In this document: positions 59,925 through 64,000 of the stretch, piece by piece
Position numbering within the stretch: position 1 is the stretch's first letter
Layout: each line of letters starts with the position of its first letter
Source: Parvimonas sp035282405
GTDB taxonomy: Bacteria; Bacillota; Clostridia; Tissierellales; Peptoniphilaceae
Length of the DNA stretch: 64,000 nucleotides
Assembly (NCBI RefSeq): GCF_035282405.1
Contig: NZ_JAYKBP010000001.1
Span: forward strand, 186,001-250,000
Reading direction: 5' to 3'
Notes under the pieces: model-generated
Told to the model about the DNA's origin: nothing
What the model saw: only the letters and a program-made list of their open reading frames with translations
Database searches by the model: none
Position numbers and translations under genes: made by a program

Positions 59925-62348
59925 TTACTTAGTTTTAACTTTTATTTTTTCTAAAACAATATTACCCTTTTTTACATCCAAAAACAATTTTTCATCATTA
60001 AGAATTTGGTCTTTTAAAATTTCATCTGCAATTTTATTTTCAAGCTCAGATTTTATAATTCTTTCAAGAGGCCTTGCTCCGTATGCTTTATCAAATCCCA
60101 TATCGGATAATTTTTTTATGATTTTATTACTATATCCAATATTTAAGCCCATATTTTTAAGTCTTTTTTTCAACTTTTCAAGTAAAAGCTCTGTAATTTT
60201 CATTATATCTTTTTCATCTAATTTTGAAAAAACTATAATATCATCTATTCTGTTTAAAAACTCAGGTTTAAACATAATTTTTAATTCAGAATTTACAATC
60301 TCTTTTATTCTATCGTATTCTTTTTCTTGTTCATCTTTCTTTGAAGAAAAACCTAATGAGTTTTTCTTTTCAATTGCAGATGCTCCGACATTTGAAGTCA
60401 TAATAATTACTGTATTTTTAAAGTTTACTGTTTTACCTTGAGAATCTGTAAGCCTTCCATCATCTAAAATTTGAAGAAGCATATTGAATACATCAGGATG
60501 TGCTTTTTCAATTTCATCAAATAATACTACACTATATGGTTTTCTTCTTACTGCTTCAGTTAAATAACCTCCCTCTCCATATCCGACATATCCAGGAGGA
60601 GAACCTACTAGTTTAGAAACCGTATGTTTTTCCATATATTCACTCATATCAATTCTAATCATATTTTCTTCAGATTCAAACAAAAGATTTGCTAAAGACT
60701 TTGCAAAATAAGTTTTACCAACCCCAGTTGCACCAACAAAGATAAAACTACCTATAGGTTTACTGCCCAAAGAAACTCCTGCTCTTGATCTTTTTATAGC
60801 ACTTGTAACTCTGTCAATTGCTGTACCCTGTCCAATAACAATATTTTTTAAATTATCAGAAAGAGACAAATACTTTTGACTTTCTTTAGCGGTTAATTTA
60901 TTAACTGGAATTTTACTCCAATCTGAAACTATCTTTGCAATGTCTTCATATTTTAAAGTTAAGTTCTCATTGTTTTTCTTATCTTTTTTTATTTCCTTAA
61001 GTTTCTTTATATCTTCTAAATTCTGTTCATACTTATTTTTAGATTCTTGTGCCTTTAAAAACTCTTGACTTTCAACAAATTGTTTAATTTCTGATTTTAG
61101 TTTTACATTTTCATCTTTCAAGAAAATTATATCATCTGGATTTAAATATGATTTTATTCTTAACATTGACCCCGCTTCGTCAATTAAATCAATAGCTTTG
61201 TCTGGCAAAAATCTGTCTGTTAAGTATCTATTAGATAATTCTACAGCTGCTTTTATTGCTTCATCTGTAATTACTATACCATGATGATTTTCGTATTTTT
61301 CTCTTAATCCCAACAATATATTTATCGTCTGACTAACTGTTGGTTCAGAAACATCAATAGGTTGTAATCTTCTTTCAAGAGCTGAGTCTTTTTCAATATA
61401 TTTTCTGTATTCATCAATTGTTGTAGCACCAATTAATTGAATTTCCCCTCTAGCTAAAAATGGCTTTAAAATATTTGCAGCATCAATAGAACCTTCACTT
61501 CCTCCAGTTCCAACTATATTATGAAATTCATCAATAAATACAATTACATTTTTATTTTTCATAATTTCATTCAAAGTATCCTTCACTCTTTTTTCAAAGT
61601 CTCCACGATACTTACTTCCTGCAAGCATAGCAGGTAAATCTAAACTATAAATTGTCTTATTTTCTAAAAATTCTGGTACTTTCCCCTCTATAATCCTAAG
61701 AGCAAGTCCTTCAACAATCGCAGTTTTCCCGACGCCAGCTTCTCCTATCAAAATTGGATTGTTCTTTGTTCTTCTAAGTAAAATTTGTAAAATTCTATCA
61801 ATTTCTTTATCTCTACCTATTACCTGATCAATCTTCCCATTCTTAGCTCTTTCATTTAAATTTACAGTATATTTTTCTAAAGTTTCTGTTGTTGCTTCTC
61901 CAATTGTTTCAGAATCACTTCCAAAATTTATCTTTTCTTTTATATCAGCTGAAATACTTTCCGGACTGATATTAGAATCAATAAGCATTTTATATGCTAA
62001 CCCTACTTTTAATTCCATTAATGAAATCAAAAGATGACAAGGCAAAACTTGAATATTGTCCGATTCCATTGCAATATTGACAGCATTATCAACAACTTTC
62101 TTTGCATTTTTTGATAATTTACTCGCTACATTAGAAAAATCTCCAAATCCTCTTTTATCTATCAAATAACTTTTTAATGAATTATAATTTGCCCCCGCAG
62201 AAACAAGACATTCAGTCTCTCTACTATTAATTTTCAAAAATGCAAGTAATATATGTTCAGTTCCAATATAATCATCTTTTAAATAAAACGCTTCATTTAC
62301 AGCATATCGGATAAATTCATCAACGCTTCTAATTACATTTTCATACAT
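59925..62348 (-). CDS. clpC: ClpC-type AAA+ protease ATPase
   Basis: 807 aa. Clp N-domain (IGTEHILLAFLKINS; the GTEH Glu used for phospho-arginine binding in Bacillus is kept). First AAA with Walker A GEAGVGKTAIVEGLA and Walker B VIVFIDEFHNIVGTGG. Middle coiled coil about 415-475 (ClpC M-domain). Second AAA with GATGVGKTYFAKSLA, pore loop GYVGYGEGG and LFDEIEKAHPDV. Unfolds substrates for ClpP. Last gene of the ctsR-mcsA-mcsB-clpC operon, 13 bp after the McsB-like gene. Confidence 0.94.
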   Translation of the reverse strand: MYENVIRSVDEFIRYAVNEAFYLKDDYIGTEHILLAFLKINSRETECLVSAGANYNSLKSYLIDKRGFGDFSNVASKLSKNAKKVVDNAVNIAMESDNIQVLPCHLLISLMELKVGLAYKMLIDSNISPESISADIKEKINFGSDSETIGEATTETLEKYTVNLNERAKNGKIDQVIGRDKEIDRILQILLRRTKNNPILIGEAGVGKTAIVEGLALRIIEGKVPEFLENKTIYSLDLPAMLAGSKYRGDFEKRVKDTLNEIMKNKNVIVFIDEFHNIVGTGGSEGSIDAANILKPFLARGEIQLIGATTIDEYRKYIEKDSALERRLQPIDVSEPTVSQTINILLGLREKYENHHGIVITDEAIKAAVELSNRYLTDRFLPDKAIDLIDEAGSMLRIKSYLNPDDIIFLKDENVKLKSEIKQFVESQEFLKAQESKNKYEQNLEDIKKLKEIKKDKKNNENLTLKYEDIAKIVSDWSKIPVNKLTAKESQKYLSLSDNLKNIVIGQGTAIDRVTSAIKRSRAGVSLGSKPIGSFIFVGATGVGKTYFAKSLANLLFESEENMIRIDMSEYMEKHTVSKLVGSPPGYVGYGEGGYLTEAVRRKPYSVVLFDEIEKAHPDVFNMLLQILDDGRLTDSQGKTVNFKNTVIIMTSNVGASAIEKKNSLGFSSKKDEQEKEYDRIKEIVNSELKIMFKPEFLNRIDDIIVFSKLDEKDIMKITELLLEKLKKRLKNMGLNIGYSNKIIKKLSDMGFDKAYGARPLERIIKSELENKIADEILKDQILNDEKLFLDVKKGNIVLEKIKVKTK

Positions 62349-62361
62349 AAAATCACTACTC

Positions 62362-63339
62362 CTATACTAATTTCAAAATCACATTTAAAAGCTCTTCTTC
62401 TCTTTCTTCTTCATCTAAAAAAGTTGAACTTCTAACTGCCATAAGACATTCATACAATACCTTTATATCATAATCAACAATAAGCTCCAAACTTTGTAAT
62501 AATATACAAAGAGAAATATATTTACTAACTACATAAGGATTTAAATTTTCTCTATTTATCATAATTTTTTTATATTTTTCAAATTTTTCTCTATAATAGT
62601 CAGTTTTTATACCTAAAAGCTTTCTACGATTATCAATTTCCAAATTTACAATTTCTGTTATATATTTATCCATTTTTCTAATTGCAGAAAATTCGTCAGA
62701 ATTCTGTTTATAAAATTCTGCAATATAAAAGTCTTCACAAAGTCCTATCATGGATAAAGAGTAAAACTTAATTCCCAAAATGTTCATTTTCTTTTCTAAA
62801 AAATCGGTTGTTTTATAATATTTTAATGATGGAATATGTAAAACTCCAGTCATTTTTAATCCATTACCAACTAAGTTCACATCTTTAAAAACATATCCAA
62901 AATTTGTATTAAAAGAAAATTTAAGTTTTTCATCTAAATCAGATTCTACCCCATAAGCAAAATTACCACATCTGAAAAAATTAACTCCTGGAAGTTTACC
63001 TGTTATCCTAAGATGTTCTTCAATATTTATATTAATAAATATAAATTCATCATCTCTTGAAGCAATGTATGAATTTTCCCTAAAAATATCATTTGAATCT
63101 ATAAAAAGCCCCTTATTATAATATTTCAAGATTTGCTTTCTTGAATTTACTTTTTCAAATGTAAATCTATCACTATAATATAATTTATAAAATGAAGAAC
63201 AAATTTTGTTATATAAATTAATTTCATCTTCAAAAGTTAACATATAATTAAATTTATATCCCTTTATATTTCTATAAACATCAACCTGACTAGAAAGAGA
63301 AACATATTTTTCGGATATTTTTCCCAGAAAACTACTCAT
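62362..63339 (-). CDS. McsB-like protein with degraded arginine-kinase active site
   Basis: 325 aa. Position and global pattern match McsB: RNIKGYKF, EEHLRITGKLPG, LDEKLKFSFNTNFGYVFKDVNLVGNGLKMTGVLHIPSL. Catalytic signatures of McsB are altered: SSRIRLARN reads SSQVDVYRN (16-24), the GLRAS Arg is Lys, and the RGxYGEG segment with the catalytic Glu reads KFYSLSMIG. So it is probably a pseudokinase, perhaps only an adaptor or regulator of ClpC/CtsR. Comparison is from memory of the family, not an alignment run. Its ATG overlaps the end of the McsA-like gene by 8 bp. Confidence 0.8.
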   Translation of the reverse strand: MSSFLGKISEKYVSLSSQVDVYRNIKGYKFNYMLTFEDEINLYNKICSSFYKLYYSDRFTFEKVNSRKQILKYYNKGLFIDSNDIFRENSYIASRDDEFIFININIEEHLRITGKLPGVNFFRCGNFAYGVESDLDEKLKFSFNTNFGYVFKDVNLVGNGLKMTGVLHIPSLKYYKTTDFLEKKMNILGIKFYSLSMIGLCEDFYIAEFYKQNSDEFSAIRKMDKYITEIVNLEIDNRRKLLGIKTDYYREKFEKYKKIMINRENLNPYVVSKYISLCILLQSLELIVDYDIKVLYECLMAVRSSTFLDEEEREEELLNVILKLV

Positions 63340-63826
63340 TTATTCTCCTCCTAAGCTTTAAATTTTTCTTTTTTAAATCTTCAATTGTATTTTTTAAAAC
63401 TTCACATTTTACGAATTCTTCTGTCTCTATACTATGCTCCAACTCTCTTTCCAAATCTGAAATTTTTATTTCATTTTTAAAAAACGCATTGGTATATTCT
63501 GGTCTTTTTCCTTTATATTTTTTAAAATCATTACATAATAGCATTTTAATAAAATTCGAATAAACAAGTGTAGGTTTTACTTTCTTGTTTTCTATTAGTT
63601 TATATATTGTTTCAAAACAGCATGGACAAACAGTTAAATTTGTGTTAATCATTTCTTTTACAGAAGTTTTACATTTCCTACATTTAACATTTGAATTAGA
63701 AATCTGACCTTTAAAATTACAAAAAAGCTCATCTTTTTCATCAGATTTTAACGAATTAAATAAATTGTCATATTCAAAATCTGATATTTCTTTTTCATAA
63801 CTAATTGTTGCAATTTTTTTACTCAT
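63332..63826 (-). CDS. McsA-like zinc-finger/UVR protein
   Basis: 164 aa. Cysteine cluster CNF...CRKC...CPCC (C36, C49, C52, C67, C69, C70), fitting the zinc sites of McsA, though only one full CxxC pair is clean. C-terminal UVR-like helix ISDLERELEHSIETEEFVKCEVLKNTIEDLKKK. In Bacillus, McsA activates the McsB kinase and senses stress. Overlaps the ctsR end by 8 bp and the McsB-like gene by 8 bp. Confidence 0.85.
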   Translation of the reverse strand: MSKKIATISYEKEISDFEYDNLFNSLKSDEKDELFCNFKGQISNSNVKCRKCKTSVKEMINTNLTVCPCCFETIYKLIENKKVKPTLVYSNFIKMLLCNDFKKYKGKRPEYTNAFFKNEIKISDLERELEHSIETEEFVKCEVLKNTIEDLKKKNLKLRRRINE

Positions 63827-64000
63827 TTTTCCTCCCGAATGAATATAGAATATTTAACAATATATTTGATCTTAAATTATCTTTTGTTTTAGCATCTATG
63901 CAAAGCGAATTATCACTTATAGCATGTAAAATAATAAATCTTTCTCTTTTTGTAATATATCCTAATTCAAATATTCTATCTATAATTCTTCGACCTTCAT
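63819..64000 (-). CDS. ctsR: CtsR class III stress repressor, C-terminal end (cut by window edge)
   Basis: The minus strand gives EGRRIIDRIFELGYITKRE, then RFIILHAI and DNLRSNILLNILYSFGRKNE, about 59 residues to the stop. The pattern (a basic helix, then RxxILLNIL) matches the CtsR C-terminal domain, and the gene order ctsR-mcsA-mcsB-clpC supports it. Stop overlaps the McsA start (ATGAGTAA). The DNA-binding half and the promoter lie outside the window. Confidence 0.82.
   Translation of the reverse strand, partial: EGRRIIDRIFELGYITKRERFIILHAISDNSLCIDAKTKDNLRSNILLNILYSFGRKNE

Overview
The window is AT-rich throughout, with short intergenic gaps, strong AGGAGG-type ribosome binding sites and textbook sigma-A promoters (TTGACA/TTGAAA, 17 bp, TATAAT-like). 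It carries Firmicutes-type control systems: T-box, ykkC-family and yybP-ykoY riboswitches, CtsR-McsA-McsB-ClpC, and an HPr/Crh-like protein. It also has strictly anaerobic metabolism (selenocysteine formate dehydrogenase, formate-tetrahydrofolate ligase). This fits a low-GC anaerobic Firmicute of the Tissierellia/Peptoniphilaceae type. A Parvimonas-like coccus is my best guess from gene content and composition, but no rRNA is present to prove it. Most genes lie on the minus strand and are read right to left. I saw no tRNA, rRNA or CRISPR array.

Layout. 1-6.95 kb: purine operon purC-purE-purM-purL-purF (purF cut by the edge) behind a ykkC-family, probably PRPP, riboswitch. 7-12.2 kb: methyltransferase, membrane-fused glycerophosphodiesterase, glyA and a divergent LysR regulator, with repeat or MITE-like debris at the terminators. 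12.2-15.8 kb: two-component system plus an anchored protein of unknown function. 15.9-21 kb: NuoE-like/NuoF-like/FdhA formate dehydrogenase operon; FdhA is a selenoprotein with a clear SECIS hairpin. 21.2 kb: HPr-like protein lacking the PTS histidine. 21.7-31.2 kb: ten-gene iron-uptake and ABC locus resembling the FTR1-P19 system of Campylobacter (FTR1, P19, DUF2318, two FtsX-type permeases, ATPase), followed by a flavinylated lipoprotein, a DUF4418 protein and a second MacB-type permease/ATPase pair. 31.5-36.3 kb: a four-flavin surface protein translationally coupled to a ferric-reductase/MsrQ-like membrane protein. 36.7-43.6 kb: SdpI-like, RseC-like, TcdA, AspS with T-box, MurJ and hypothetical proteins. 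43.8-49.9 kb: TmcAL, an unusual ABC exporter-like trio, LrgAB and DegV. 50-51.2 kb: an intact insertion sequence flanked by 27-bp direct repeats. 51.2-56.3 kb: one-carbon folate operon fhs-fchA-folD-folC-MTHFS. 56.6-59.5 kb: P-type cation ATPase behind a yybP-ykoY (Mn2+) riboswitch. 59.5-64 kb: YbjQ protein and the ctsR-mcsA-mcsB-clpC stress operon, in which McsB appears to have lost its kinase residues.

How it works together. Formate dehydrogenase, formate-THF ligase, cyclohydrolase, FolD and GlyA form a formate-folate-serine/glycine one-carbon network that also feeds the purine operon. The iron-uptake block and the neighbouring multi-flavin/haem protein pair together look like an extracytoplasmic electron chain placed beside Fe(II)/Fe(III) import. 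That is the most promising system in the window.
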